A stretch of 64,000 nt of DNA from Polynucleobacter victoriensis (GCF_900187875.1 NZ_FYEX01000001.1:496001-560000); one strand, 5' to 3'. Shown: positions 9,717-17,731, counted from the first letter of the stretch. Program-made: numbers and translations. The notes: generated by a model from the letters alone, not told the origin.

Positions 9717-10055
9717 ATGGATACGCAAGTAGTTCAAACCAATGAAGCGATGCCACACCTAGATATCAGCCTAATGCGCGCTAACGCAGATAACGCATGT
9801 CGCATGATGAAGACATTGGCCAATCGCGATCGCTTGATGTTGCTTTGCCAATTAAGCCAAGGTGAAAAACGCGTAGGTGAATTAGAAGAAGCCACCAATA
9901 TTCAGCAACCTACTTTGTCTCAACAACTCGCTGTGTTGCGCGAAGAGAATGTTGTATCAACACGCAGAGATGGCAAACATATTTATTACAAGATTTCTAG
10001 TCCCATCGCGATGTCAGTGATGGAATTACTGTATGCCACATATTGTGGAAAATAA
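9717..10055 (+). CDS. ArsR-family repressor, BigR/SqrR-like thiol sensor
   Basis: A 112-residue winged-helix repressor: CRMMKTLANRDRLMLLCQL, then the recognition helix region QQPTLSQQLAVLREENVV and the wing TRRDGKHIYYKI. Cysteines in LLCQL (about 44) and near the C-terminus (YATYC, about 110) match the cysteine pair that forms a per/polysulfide bridge in BigR and SqrR. The metal-site residues of ArsR or SmtB are absent. The next gene (DUF2892) starts 10 bases on, a common partner in sulfide-responsive operons. The upstream 70 bases are very AT-rich with TATAAT-like hexamers, and the operator is probably there. Confidence 0.78.
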   Translation: MDTQVVQTNEAMPHLDISLMRANADNACRMMKTLANRDRLMLLCQLSQGEKRVGELEEATNIQQPTLSQQLAVLREENVVSTRRDGKHIYYKISSPIAMSVMELLYATYCGK

Positions 10056-10065
10056 GGAGAGCACG

Positions 10066-10254
10066 ATGCAATGCAATGTTGGCGGTATCGACCGCGTTTT
10101 ACGTATCACTGTTGGCGCACTTTTAGTGATTCTTGCAATCACTGGTGTGGTTGGCACATGGGGTTGGATTGGTTTAGTTCCAATGGCTACAGGCATCTTC
10201 CGTTTTTGCCCAGCCTACCCATTACTTGGCATCAAAACTTGCAGTAAAGATTAA
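10066..10254 (+). CDS. DUF2892 (YgaP-type) small membrane protein
   Basis: A 62-residue protein starting MQCNVGGIDRVLRI, with two transmembrane helices (about 14-32 and 35-50) and the closing FRFCPAYPLLGIKTC. This is the DUF2892 family, also found as the membrane anchor of the YgaP rhodanese. The chosen ATG at 10066 has a strong AAGGAGA site at 10053-10059; a longer frame begins at 10033 inside the repressor gene and is rejected. The linkage with the BigR-like repressor suggests a role in reactive sulfur handling (inference). Confidence 0.8.
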   Translation: MQCNVGGIDRVLRITVGALLVILAITGVVGTWGWIGLVPMATGIFRFCPAYPLLGIKTCSKD

Positions 10255-10262
10255 TCGAGAGA

Positions 10263-10634
10263 TTAATTGATGTAATTGACTGCTAGCGCATACAGCACTA
10301 GCACCAAGGTGCCCGTTAACAATGCGGGCACCATTCTCTCTCCAGGCTTTGAATACATCACGATTAATGCCAGGACACTAACGGTCAAGCGTACATAAAT
10401 CGGCACCGTACTCAAAAGACCCACAGGTAACAAAATAATTCTGAGCGTTAAAGCAGCCACCATGGCATAAGTGACAGCAGACAACCACTTAAAGATTTCG
10501 CTGTCTTGACTGATTTTTCCTGACAAGAAAACACCCAAGCCACGCCATAGGTAAGTGCCTAAACAAGCTGCAATTAATGCAGCCCACATACCTGCATCAT
10601 TGAACATATTTGATAGATCAGTCGTTTCAGGCAA
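10263..10634 (-). CDS. azlD: AzlD-family branched-chain amino acid exporter subunit
   Basis: A 123-residue membrane protein with four predicted helices, beginning after a short polar N-terminus and containing LGTYLWRGLGVFLSG, the AzlD signature region (TYLPR in many members). AzlD is the small partner of AzlC in the LIV-E exporter family, which exports branched-chain amino acids or analogues. Its start lies inside the 3' end of azlC (8-base overlap), which indicates coupled translation. Converges on the DUF2892 gene. Confidence 0.8.
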   Translation of the reverse strand: MPETTDLSNMFNDAGMWAALIAACLGTYLWRGLGVFLSGKISQDSEIFKWLSAVTYAMVAALTLRIILLPVGLLSTVPIYVRLTVSVLALIVMYSKPGERMVPALLTGTLVLVLYALAVNYIN

Positions 10635-11334
10635 TTGCTTTTTTCCTCAGAGAAAGATCAACGCTATATGCAATGGTGCCACCCACCAAACCCGCGATTA
10701 GTAATGAATAGTTAGGAAACCAGAGATATGACACTGGACCAATCACAGCACCCAACAAAATAGCAATGCGATTAGCTCTGGGCTTTACCTCTGTAAAGGT
10801 TAATAAGAAAAACAGTGGATTAATAAATACCATGCCAAGACTTAGATAAGTTGGCACCTGCCCTGCTATCAAATAACCCAAGGCTGTTCCTGGTGTTGAT
10901 ACACCCCAACAGACCAATGCAAAACCCGTGAAATACGATAAGCGCTTATCTGGTTCAATTTTTGGAAAATCTTTCATGGCAATAGCCCATGAAGTCATGG
11001 CCATGAAGTGAACCAATAGATAGTAAAAAGAACTGCGTTGTTTTTCTGGAAACTGCGGGAACAGCGTCAAACACATAGTAAAAAATCTTGTGGCTGTTAG
11101 AGTCACAGCAAATGCAATCGCTACACCTGAAGCCCCCAAAACAAGCATCTCAATTAAGACCACTTGACCAGGCAATGCAAACATAAAGAAACTGGTGGCA
11201 CTGGTTAACCAAATATCTAAACCATTGGCTTGCCCCATCGCACCAAAGCCCACCATGCCGGCAAATAAAACGGCAGCTGGTGCACCGAAAGCATCTTTAG
11301 CTCCTCGTAAGACAACTTCTTTGTTCAAGCTCAT
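10627..11334 (-). CDS. azlC: AzlC-family branched-chain amino acid exporter subunit
   Basis: A 235-residue polytopic protein. The N-terminal GAKDAFGAPAAVLFAGMVGFG and the central ATRFFTMCLTLFPQF match AzlC (LIV-E family, large subunit). Together with AzlD it forms a proton-driven inner-membrane exporter. It is the first gene of the pair and has an AAGGAG-type site upstream of ATG 11334. The usual Lrp-like AzlB regulator is not adjacent, so control is unknown. Confidence 0.82.
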   Translation of the reverse strand: MSLNKEVVLRGAKDAFGAPAAVLFAGMVGFGAMGQANGLDIWLTSATSFFMFALPGQVVLIEMLVLGASGVAIAFAVTLTATRFFTMCLTLFPQFPEKQRSSFYYLLVHFMAMTSWAIAMKDFPKIEPDKRLSYFTGFALVCWGVSTPGTALGYLIAGQVPTYLSLGMVFINPLFFLLTFTEVKPRANRIAILLGAVIGPVSYLWFPNYSLLIAGLVGGTIAYSVDLSLRKKAIA

Positions 11335-11404
11335 GAAAGGAGTTTATTGTTTTTTTTGATTTTGGTTTGATGAACTATTTAGTCAAGTATTTAGCGTCCA
11401 GAAT

Positions 11405-12532
11405 TTAGAGCCCTGCATTTAGAGCCCAATCGATGTGTTCTTGAACCATTGGGCTCACAGATACTCTTTTATTAATGAGCGCTACACGTATCTGCTCTTT
11501 TTGGCTTTTGCTAAGCGATGTAGCTTGCAAGGCATTACCAATGCCCACAGCTAAGTTTCTGAGCCAAGCTTGATAACCAATACGCCGAATGGGGCTACCC
11601 TCATGACGAGATAAGAAATCTTCTTCTGACCATGACCACAAATCAAGCAGTGACGCCTGATCTAAACCATGCCTAGGTAAAAAATCTGGCAGAGCTGTCA
11701 TTTGTGCAAACTTATTCCAAGGGCAAGCCAACTGACAATCATCGCAACCATAGATACGATTACCCATCAAAGACCTTAGCTCTAGCGGGATAGATCCTTT
11801 GTGCTCAATCGTCAGATATGAAATACAACGTCTCGCATCTAATTGATAAGGTGCGGTAATAGCTCCCGTAGGACAGATATTGATACATGCAGAGCATTCA
11901 CCACAATGACTGGTAATCGGCTCATCAACTGGGAAAGGCACATCAACCAAGATTTCCCCCAAGAAGAACATCGAGCCAGCTTCCCTGTTTAATAAAAGAG
12001 TATGTTTACCCCGCCATCCCAGACCAGACTTTTGGGCTAACTCAACTTCCATGACTGGGCCAGAATCAACAAAGACGCGATAGCCTAAAGAGCCGACTTT
12101 TTTCTGAATTTCTTCTGCCAATGTTTGCAGGCGCTGGCGTAAGACCTTGTGATAATCGCGGCCACGTGCATACATGGCCACAACAGCTTGCGTTGGGTTT
12201 TCGACCTTGGCCATTTCCATATCGCGCCAATCAACAGATTGCCGAATTTCCGTGTTATCAGGCAAATAATCCATGCGAGCTGTGATGACTCGAATGGTTC
12301 CTGGTTGAAGTTCTGCAGGATTAGCACGCAAATGAGCTCGCTCGCTCATATAATTCATATCACCGTGACGACCTGCCTTCAACCACTCCTTCAAACGCTC
12401 GCTGGCCTGACTCAAATCAGTGTCAGAAACTCTGATATCGCCAAATCCAAGAGAACGGGCTGCATCTCTAATCCAAGAAATATCTTGGATCCAATCTACA
12501 GATATTGCAGTCGTTATTTTTTCTTGCGTCAC
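11405..12532 (-). CDS. queG: Epoxyqueuosine reductase
   Basis: A 375-residue cobalamin-dependent iron-sulfur enzyme that reduces epoxyqueuosine to queuosine in tRNA, the last step of the pathway. Two 4Fe-4S clusters are indicated by CGECSACINICPTGAI and CDDCQLACPWN. The DUF1730 N-terminal domain has RDYHKVLRQRL and DSGPVMEVELAQKSGLGWRGKHTLL. The length matches E. coli QueG. It is divergent from tsaE, its usual genomic neighbour in beta- and gammaproteobacteria. Confidence 0.95.
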   Translation of the reverse strand: MTQEKITTAISVDWIQDISWIRDAARSLGFGDIRVSDTDLSQASERLKEWLKAGRHGDMNYMSERAHLRANPAELQPGTIRVITARMDYLPDNTEIRQSVDWRDMEMAKVENPTQAVVAMYARGRDYHKVLRQRLQTLAEEIQKKVGSLGYRVFVDSGPVMEVELAQKSGLGWRGKHTLLLNREAGSMFFLGEILVDVPFPVDEPITSHCGECSACINICPTGAITAPYQLDARRCISYLTIEHKGSIPLELRSLMGNRIYGCDDCQLACPWNKFAQMTALPDFLPRHGLDQASLLDLWSWSEEDFLSRHEGSPIRRIGYQAWLRNLAVGIGNALQATSLSKSQKEQIRVALINKRVSVSPMVQEHIDWALNAGL

Positions 12533-12565
12533 GATTTATGCTCCTTGGTGAGATTGTAGGTCGCC

Positions 12566-13078
12566 ATGACAGAAAAAACATTTCTTTTATCGTCAGAAGC
12601 ACAAACAGCAGCAATTGCTGAGAAATTAGCAGGTGTGATGTCTGCTTTGATTAAAAAATCTAATTCAAGCAAGTTAAACACTGCTGTTGCCTTGCATCTA
12701 TCACTAATTGGCGATTTGGGTGCTGGTAAAACGACGTTTACTAGGTATCTATTAAAAGCATTAGGTCACACAGGTAAAGTTAAAAGCCCCACCTACACTT
12801 TGTGTGAACCTTATGAATTAGCAACTGATGGCATTCAATTTTCTTTGCATCATTTCGATTTGTACCGGATGCGCTACGCTGAAGAATGGCTGGATGCTGG
12901 ATTTAGAGAAACATTTAGTAATCCGGGTATTTGCATCGTCGAGTGGCCAGAAAAAGCCGAGGGAACATTACCGGCAGTTGACGCAGAGCTGCACCTCACC
13001 ATGCATGATGATGAGACTCGTGAATTAATCATCAAAGCTATCAGCCCTGCCGGCAAATCGCTCACAGAAGCTTTATGA
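12566..13078 (+). CDS. tsaE: tRNA t6A synthesis ATPase TsaE
   Basis: A 170-residue P-loop ATPase, with Walker A GDLGAGKTTFTR near 49-60, SPTYTLCEPY and the closing region HFDLYRM...GICIVEWPEKA. TsaE works with TsaB, TsaC and TsaD to make N6-threonylcarbamoyladenosine at A37 of ANN-decoding tRNAs. It overlaps the following amidase gene by four bases (ATGA), the conserved tsaE-amiC arrangement of betaproteobacteria. Confidence 0.94.
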   Translation: MTEKTFLLSSEAQTAAIAEKLAGVMSALIKKSNSSKLNTAVALHLSLIGDLGAGKTTFTRYLLKALGHTGKVKSPTYTLCEPYELATDGIQFSLHHFDLYRMRYAEEWLDAGFRETFSNPGICIVEWPEKAEGTLPAVDAELHLTMHDDETRELIIKAISPAGKSLTEAL

Positions 13079-14397
13079 AATTCATCCCCAGAAACGCCAA
13101 GCGTCGCGATTTACTAAAAAATATTGCAAAAGCGAGTGCTTTGCTTTTTTTAGGGCCATCTCAATTAGCCTTTGGTGCAAAGTTATTAGCAGTGCGCATG
13201 TGGCCAGCAGAAGACTACACACGCGTGACATTGGAATCAGATGAAGTGCTGAAGGTCAGTCATCAACTCTTGACCAACCCCCATCGTTTGGTCGTAGATG
13301 TTGAGGGACTAGAGCTCACCAACACACTCAAAGAGTTAGTCGCTAAAGTAAAAAGCAACGATCCGTATGTATCTCAAGTTCGGGTAGGTCAATTTCAGCC
13401 AAGAGTAGTTCGATTGGTATTTGATTTAAAAGAGAGTATTCAGCCACAATTATTTTCATTAGAACCAGTTGGCAGCTACCAAAATCGTTTGGTGTTTGAC
13501 TTATACCCAACCGTTGCTAATGACCCACTGATGGAACTGGTACGTAGTAGCTCAAAAAAATCAGCCGCCTTGGATCTTGAAGACCCTATTGGCGCCATCG
13601 CCAGGAAAGAAGCTCTCAAGCAAGATAAGCAAGACAAGAGCAATAAAGATGACAGCGCTCAAACAAGTGATGCTAAGTCACCTTATAAGCGCCTATTAAC
13701 TATTGCGATTGATCCTGGGCATGGCGGTGAAGATCCTGGCGCAATTGGTAAAGGTGGCTCGCGCGAAAAGGATATTGTTTTAGCGATTGCCAGAAAACTC
13801 AAAGAGAAAATTGAGCAAGAGCCAGATATGCGTTCATATTTAACACGCGATGGCGATTATTTTGTACCACTACATACTCGCGTCAATAAAGCACGCAGAG
13901 TACAAGCTGACTTGTTTGTCTCAGTACACGCTGATGCATTCGTTCAACCTCATGCAAAAGGTGCTTCTGTGTTCGCTCTCTCTCAACAAGGGGCTACTAG
14001 TACAGCAGCTAGGTGGTTAGCCAATAAAGAAAATAATGCGGACTTAATTGGAGGTTTAAATATTAAGTCGCAAGATAAACAGGTGGCTCAACTACTTTTA
14101 GACATGTCCACCACCGCTCAAATTAAAGACAGTCTGAAGCTAGGCGATGCGGTATTAAAACAAATTGGTGGCTTTGCCAAATTACATAAAAAGCATGTAG
14201 AGCAAGCAAGCTTCGCAGTACTAAAAGCACCAGATGTTCCATCAATATTGATTGAGACAGCTTTCATTAGCAATCCAGAAGAAGAAGCTCGACTCAATGA
14301 TGTGGAATACCAAGAACAGATTGCCTTGGCAATAGTAAAAGGCATTCGAAGTTACTTTGCCAAGAATCCTCCCGTCGCAAAATCTAGACAAATCTAG
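13075..14397 (+). CDS. amiC: N-acetylmuramoyl-L-alanine amidase (AmiC type)
   Basis: A 440-residue cell-separation amidase. The N-terminus has a twin-arginine signal (KRRDLLK then a hydrophobic core to about 35), matching the Tat export of AmiA and AmiC. An AMIN domain (about 38-150) targets it to the septum or Tol-Pal-linked sites. The Amidase_3 domain (about 210-430) has IDPGHGGEDPGAIG with zinc His and Glu, SVHADAF, and IETAFISNPEEE with the catalytic Glu. The usual EnvC/NlpD-controlled blocking helix would lie in the region after SVHADAF. It ends 44 bases before the tRNA-Lys gene. Confidence 0.94.
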   Translation: MKFIPRNAKRRDLLKNIAKASALLFLGPSQLAFGAKLLAVRMWPAEDYTRVTLESDEVLKVSHQLLTNPHRLVVDVEGLELTNTLKELVAKVKSNDPYVSQVRVGQFQPRVVRLVFDLKESIQPQLFSLEPVGSYQNRLVFDLYPTVANDPLMELVRSSSKKSAALDLEDPIGAIARKEALKQDKQDKSNKDDSAQTSDAKSPYKRLLTIAIDPGHGGEDPGAIGKGGSREKDIVLAIARKLKEKIEQEPDMRSYLTRDGDYFVPLHTRVNKARRVQADLFVSVHADAFVQPHAKGASVFALSQQGATSTAARWLANKENNADLIGGLNIKSQDKQVAQLLLDMSTTAQIKDSLKLGDAVLKQIGGFAKLHKKHVEQASFAVLKAPDVPSILIETAFISNPEEEARLNDVEYQEQIALAIVKGIRSYFAKNPPVAKSRQI

Positions 14398-14417
14398 CTC
14401 TAATTTAAAAAGTCCGC

Positions 14418-14423
14418 TATAAT
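14418..14423 (+). promoter_or_regulatory. -10 box of the tRNA-Lys promoter
   Basis: A perfect TATAAT 18 bases upstream of the tRNA 5' end. No good -35 hexamer is seen at the expected spacing. Confidence 0.55.
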
Positions 14424-14441
14424 CTTCTTTTTCGCAGATTT

Positions 14442-14517
14442 GGGTCGGTAGCTCAGTCGGTAGAGCAGCGGACTTTTAATCCGTTGGTCGCGAGTTCGAG
14501 TCTCGCCCGACCCACCA
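14442..14517 (+). tRNA. tRNA-Lys (anticodon UUU)
   Basis: A 76-base cloverleaf with encoded CCA. The acceptor arms GGGTCGG and CCGACCC pair, the D arm has GCTC...GAGC, the anticodon stem CGGA/TCCG holds loop CTTTTAA, and the T arm has GCGAG TTCGAGT CTCGC. The intact 5' half occurs only here. The part from the anticodon loop onward (14473) recurs at 20201 and 37345, so this gene is the attachment site of the elements that follow, and its present 3' half may be element-derived. Confidence 0.97.
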
Positions 14518-14579
14518 AATCAAGGCTTTCGAGCCTTCGAATACAAAAACCACTAAAGTGAGAACTTTAGTGGTTTTTT
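14473..14579 (+). repeat. Attachment-site direct repeat, copy 1 (tRNA 3' half plus terminator)
   Basis: 107 bases from the anticodon loop through the terminator T-run match 37345-37451 with one mismatch (C at 14530 versus T). The first 45 bases also match 20201-20245 with one mismatch. Identity starts exactly in the anticodon loop, a known crossover position for tRNA-targeting tyrosine integrases. Confidence 0.9.
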
Positions 14580-14580
14580 T
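14545..14580 (+). terminator. Intrinsic terminator of tRNA-Lys
   Basis: A perfect 15-base stem (arms 14545-14559 and 14564-14578) around a GAGA tetraloop, ending in a run of T. A smaller hairpin AAGGCT-TTCG-AGCCTT lies just before it at 14522-14537. Each stem arm contains ACTTTAGTGGTT or its complement, a 12-mer also repeated in tandem at 20111-20134. Confidence 0.9.
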
Positions 14581-14684
14581 CATTTCAGATATCCTCAATT
14601 CAATAGAGGTAAGATTCAAACCCAATTTCAATCTTTCTTTCATATCTTCTTTAATATGATTAAAAAATTAGATAGACCCTAAAA

Positions 14685-15248
14685 ATGGTTGACCTAACAA
14701 AAATTCCAGAAAACTTACCAATCCCTCAAGATGATGGAGCAGTCAAACATTTAGTTGGAACAAGCTTACCAAGCTTGTCACTTCCAGCCACCAACGAAGA
14801 GCTGATTGATATTGGATCTTTCAAAGATTTTTTAGTTATCTACTGTTACCCAATGACAGGTCAACCTGATGTCCCTTTACCTGAAGGGTGGGATCAAATA
14901 CCTGGGGCTAGAGGGTGTACTCCACAAAGTTGCTCATTTAGAGATCACTATCAAGAGTTAAAAGCATTAAAAGCTGAAGTACTTGGATTAAGCGTTCAGA
15001 CCACTGACTATCAAAAAGAAATGGCTGAACGACTCCACTTACCGTTTCTAGTAGTTAGTGATGTTGATTTCAAATTTCAAAAAGCCCTCAAACTTCCGAC
15101 CTTTTTAGCTGGTGGAATGACTCTCTTAAAAAGAGTAACCATCATTGCTAAAGATGGAAAAATTGTGGCTGTTCACTATCCCATATTCCCCAGTGACAGT
15201 GATCCAGCTTGGGTAATTGATTATCTTGAAAACCATTATCAAAAATAG
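14685..15248 (+). CDS. PrxQ/BCP-like peroxiredoxin
   Basis: A 187-residue thiol peroxidase-like protein. RGCTPQSCSFRD places a peroxidatic Cys at 78 and a second Cys at 83, the C-x4-C spacing of PrxQ/BCP enzymes. The Pro and Thr of the usual PxxxTxxC loop are present near 56-58, but an insert of about 18 residues separates them from Cys78, as in a known peroxiredoxin subgroup. It would reduce hydrogen or organic peroxides in the cytoplasm. It is the first gene inside the att-flanked region. It may be element A cargo, or a chromosomal gene trapped by successive insertions. Confidence 0.78.
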   Translation: MVDLTKIPENLPIPQDDGAVKHLVGTSLPSLSLPATNEELIDIGSFKDFLVIYCYPMTGQPDVPLPEGWDQIPGARGCTPQSCSFRDHYQELKALKAEVLGLSVQTTDYQKEMAERLHLPFLVVSDVDFKFQKALKLPTFLAGGMTLLKRVTIIAKDGKIVAVHYPIFPSDSDPAWVIDYLENHYQK

Positions 15249-15250
15249 TC

Positions 15251-15910
15251 TTATTCCACCAACAACTTACGAAGTGATGAATAGTTCAGCCTAGTACCCA
15301 TTTCGTTGTTAAGCCACCTATGAATAGCCAACATTGATTCACCGTTGGCTTTTTTCTTTTTCATTTCAGCTATCAACTTTTGTTCTTTGCTATTTGGGAC
15401 TTTCTTACCATCCTTCACATTAAATCCAAAACCACGACGACCACCCACATAAAACCCTTGGGATTTTCTCATTTGCTTCACCTCGCTGATTCGTGAAGCA
15501 ATTCTTTCTCTTTCAAAAGAAGCAAAAGCTGACAAGATTGTAAAAATAATAGCTCCCACACCATTACCAGTTACATCACCACCGAGATCAATCGAATGAA
15601 CTGAAACACCTTTCTCTTTTAACAGGTGTAGTGTATTGAGGGCGTCTCGTGTGTTTCTAAATCCACGATCTAACTTAGGAAAAATTAAAACATCACCAGA
15701 CTTTATAACTTCTAACAGTCGAGAGCCCTCTGGACGGGAATTAAACTCCAAGCCACCACTAACCCCTCTCTCGACAAAAACATCACTCTCGCTCAACTCT
15801 AGACCTCTTGAAATTGAATAACTCAAAACTTGTCTAGTTTGAGAATCTAACGAATCACCTTCAGTAGCCTGTTGTACAGTTGAAACACGAACATACCCAA
15901 AAACAGTCAT
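15251..15910 (-). CDS. Small serine recombinase (resolvase/invertase family)
   Basis: A 219-residue protein. The resolvase domain starts FGYVRVSTVQQ with the nucleophile Ser10. It has GVSGGLEF, then FPKLDRGFRNTRD with the conserved arginines, followed by the long E helix ERERIASRISEVKQMRKSQG. The C-terminal 45 residues form a short helix-turn-helix ending SSLRKLL. It would resolve multimers or invert DNA at a nearby crossover site. The palindromic region directly upstream (15908-16127) is the obvious candidate site. It ends two bases past the peroxiredoxin stop on the opposite strand. Confidence 0.85.
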   Translation of the reverse strand: MTVFGYVRVSTVQQATEGDSLDSQTRQVLSYSISRGLELSESDVFVERGVSGGLEFNSRPEGSRLLEVIKSGDVLIFPKLDRGFRNTRDALNTLHLLKEKGVSVHSIDLGGDVTGNGVGAIIFTILSAFASFERERIASRISEVKQMRKSQGFYVGGRRGFGFNVKDGKKVPNSKEQKLIAEMKKKKANGESMLAIHRWLNNEMGTRLNYSSLRKLLVE

Positions 15911-16022
15911 TTTTCACCTCGTAAACACTTAAGATTTTTACTAACTATTGATGGTTTTCAGGTCAAAGACAACAACTATTGATGGATTACTGTAGTAATC
16001 CTTGAATTTAAGGTGAAAAATG
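15908..16022. repeat. Inverted and direct repeats upstream of the serine recombinase (candidate res site)
   Basis: A perfect 12-base inverted repeat (CATTTTTCACCT at 15908-15919, its complement at 16011-16022) brackets about 91 bases. Inside are two direct copies of AACTATTGATGG (near 15943 and 15974) and a perfect 18-base dyad GGATTACT-GT-AGTAATCC at 15984-16001. The left arm includes the recombinase start codon, so this could be both recombination site and autoregulatory operator. Confidence 0.6.
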
Positions 16023-16052
16023 GGGTTAAAAACGAGGTAAAAATCCCAAATT

Positions 16053-16127
16053 AGGGTGTAGTAATGAGTTTATTAAATACAAACCCTTTATCTATAAGGC
16101 TTCCAGAGGGTTTAAAAAGTACACCCT
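16053..16127. repeat. Nested inverted repeats beside the candidate initiator gene
   Basis: An outer stem AGGGTGTA (16053-16060) pairs with 16120-16127, and an inner stem AAACCCT (16081-16087) pairs with AGGGTTT (16107-16113). The structure ends eight bases before the stop of the HUH-like gene. It could be a terminator for that gene or a cruciform origin used by it; the sequence alone does not decide. Confidence 0.5.
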
Positions 16128-16134
16128 GTAAAAG

Positions 16135-17220
16135 CTAAGAACCAGTCGAAATAAGATACCCAGTTCTAGTCCGATTAAGTGACATTATTTGATCTATCAA
16201 AAGTGTTAATTCTGCTATTTCACTAGGTGTCATTGATAAGGAATCTTCAATACCATCTTCCGAATGTTCTTTTCTTAATTGTTCACTACGACGCCAGTTT
16301 TTAAGAACCCAAGTAGTTTCATCAATCACCTCTGAATCATCTAATTCAAATCCAATCTTATATCTCAAATAAGACTTATTGAAACACCAGTCATTTCCAC
16401 CTTTTGTAATGTAAGTTGAAATATCCTTTAGATTCCTATCCGTTGTTTTACCTTTACCTCCAAATGATTCACTTAATTTTTTAATTTCAATCTGTCTAGG
16501 TGCTTTAGACCATTGTTTTGACTTTCTCAAACTATCATTAAACAAAGTGAAGGTTTCTTCTTTAGTAGAGAGTAGTACTCCATGAAAGTGAATTAAAAAA
16601 AGACTATCTTCATTTCTATAGATTGAATTCTTGATGTCGGTAGCCAGCACATCACACACACCAAGTTTTCTTTTTTCTGAATTTGTATTTTTACCAACTC
16701 GCTGAATTTCTTTCATCATTTTTAATGAGATAACTTCACATTCAACAACACCAACACACCATAATCCTCTATGAAGTTTTAATTTCTTTAAAAGTTCTGT
16801 CTTCATTTTTTTAACAGCACCTAAAGCAGACTTATGATTTACTTCTGTTACAGAATCAATCAAAGTAAAAAATCGTAGATGTGAAGAGGCAAGCCCACAA
16901 TCATTTGGTTTTGGAATTTGTTTACGAATCTTTAACGGTAACTTAGACCAGCTATCAATCTTTGACTTCTTAAATTTATTCCACTTGTTGATATATCGAT
17001 CAGCCAATCTTTTACTATGAACTTTATGAATATCAGTCGAAAGTAAAGTTTTATTAACTAAATCTAGTCTTTCAATTAAAGCGAGCGAGCGTCTTAACTT
17101 AATAGAATTATGTGAACCAGCCACAAATTGATACTTCATCGCTTCTCGTGAAATGGCTTTCATCATTCCGTGAGAATCTTTACGAAGTCTTTCCAAATCA
17201 ATTTGTTTATTTTCTTTCAT
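16135..17220 (-). CDS. Candidate HUH endonuclease replication initiator
   Basis: A 361-residue, basic, Lys-rich protein. A strand-like stretch LFLIHFHGVLL puts a His-hydrophobic-His (HUH) metal motif at 211-213. About 57 residues later, DISTYITKGG gives Tyr270-x-x-Lys273, the single-tyrosine nucleophile motif of Y1 rolling-circle Rep proteins. A preceding strand (WCVGVVECEVI near 154-164) fits motif I position. The N-terminal 140 residues are helical and unrecognised, the C-terminus carries a short acidic segment. Rep proteins nick and religate one strand at a double-strand origin. The call rests on motif order and spacing; family membership is not otherwise recognised. Confidence 0.55.
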   Translation of the reverse strand: MKENKQIDLERLRKDSHGMMKAISREAMKYQFVAGSHNSIKLRRSLALIERLDLVNKTLLSTDIHKVHSKRLADRYINKWNKFKKSKIDSWSKLPLKIRKQIPKPNDCGLASSHLRFFTLIDSVTEVNHKSALGAVKKMKTELLKKLKLHRGLWCVGVVECEVISLKMMKEIQRVGKNTNSEKRKLGVCDVLATDIKNSIYRNEDSLFLIHFHGVLLSTKEETFTLFNDSLRKSKQWSKAPRQIEIKKLSESFGGKGKTTDRNLKDISTYITKGGNDWCFNKSYLRYKIGFELDDSEVIDETTWVLKNWRRSEQLRKEHSEDGIEDSLSMTPSEIAELTLLIDQIMSLNRTRTGYLISTGS

Positions 17221-17331
17221 AATTCAAATCGTAACATTTACCTTACTCCCTCCTTTACATATATTTATTCATTATTTTTACTTTGGTAAAAAAACTCCTA
17301 AATAAAAAAACCACAAAAAAACGGAGTTAGC

Positions 17332-17529
17332 GTGAACAACAATCCTTTAATTAGAAATCAAATACTAGGAATTAGAGCTACGGAGAGTTTCGTTAATAAA
17401 TTTGATGAGCTCTGTGTTCGACTCGGTCATAACCGTTCAGAGGTCGTTAGATACTGTCTAAAACGCTTTCTAAACGAACATTGGAACAATTCAGAGAACT
17501 TTCAAAGAGCCAGAAAGGAGATGTTCTGA
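17332..17529 (+). CDS. Ribbon-helix-helix DNA-binding protein
   Basis: 65 residues starting at GTG 17332, with GGAG at 17323-17326. The core LGIRATESFVNKFDELCVRLGHNRSEVVRYCLKRFL fits a CopG/Arc-type fold: one beta strand followed by two helices with the Asn-Arg-Ser-Glu turn. Such proteins act as dimers or higher oligomers on operators, as copy-number regulators or relaxosome accessory factors. It is divergent from the HUH-like gene across 111 bases, a good position for controlling it. Confidence 0.72.
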   Translation: MNNNPLIRNQILGIRATESFVNKFDELCVRLGHNRSEVVRYCLKRFLNEHWNNSENFQRARKEMF

Positions 17530-17705
17530 TGATGAGCTTTGTTGAATGGATTGAATTTAATAAGAAAAAGGTAAAGAAAAATGTCGGATCAACTAGCCAA
17601 TCAAATCAACAAAACGGGTCTACTGATATCGAAAGAAAAGTTGATCGAGACAATAAAACGATCTACACAACAGTCGTTCACAATAAGTCAGAGTCAGAAT
17701 ACTAG
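17529..17705 (+). CDS. Small hydrophilic protein, unknown
   Basis: 58 residues if started at ATG 17529, which overlaps the stop of the RHH gene (TGATG) and has AGGAG at 17516-17520. A start at 17481 inside the RHH gene is less likely. The composition is Lys, Asn, Ser and Gln rich with no helix pattern that can be named. The tight coupling supports it being translated. Function unknown. Confidence 0.5.
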   Translation: MMSFVEWIEFNKKKVKKNVGSTSQSNQQNGSTDIERKVDRDNKTIYTTVVHNKSESEY

Positions 17706-17731
17706 GACTATCGTGGTGGTGATTAAGTAAA

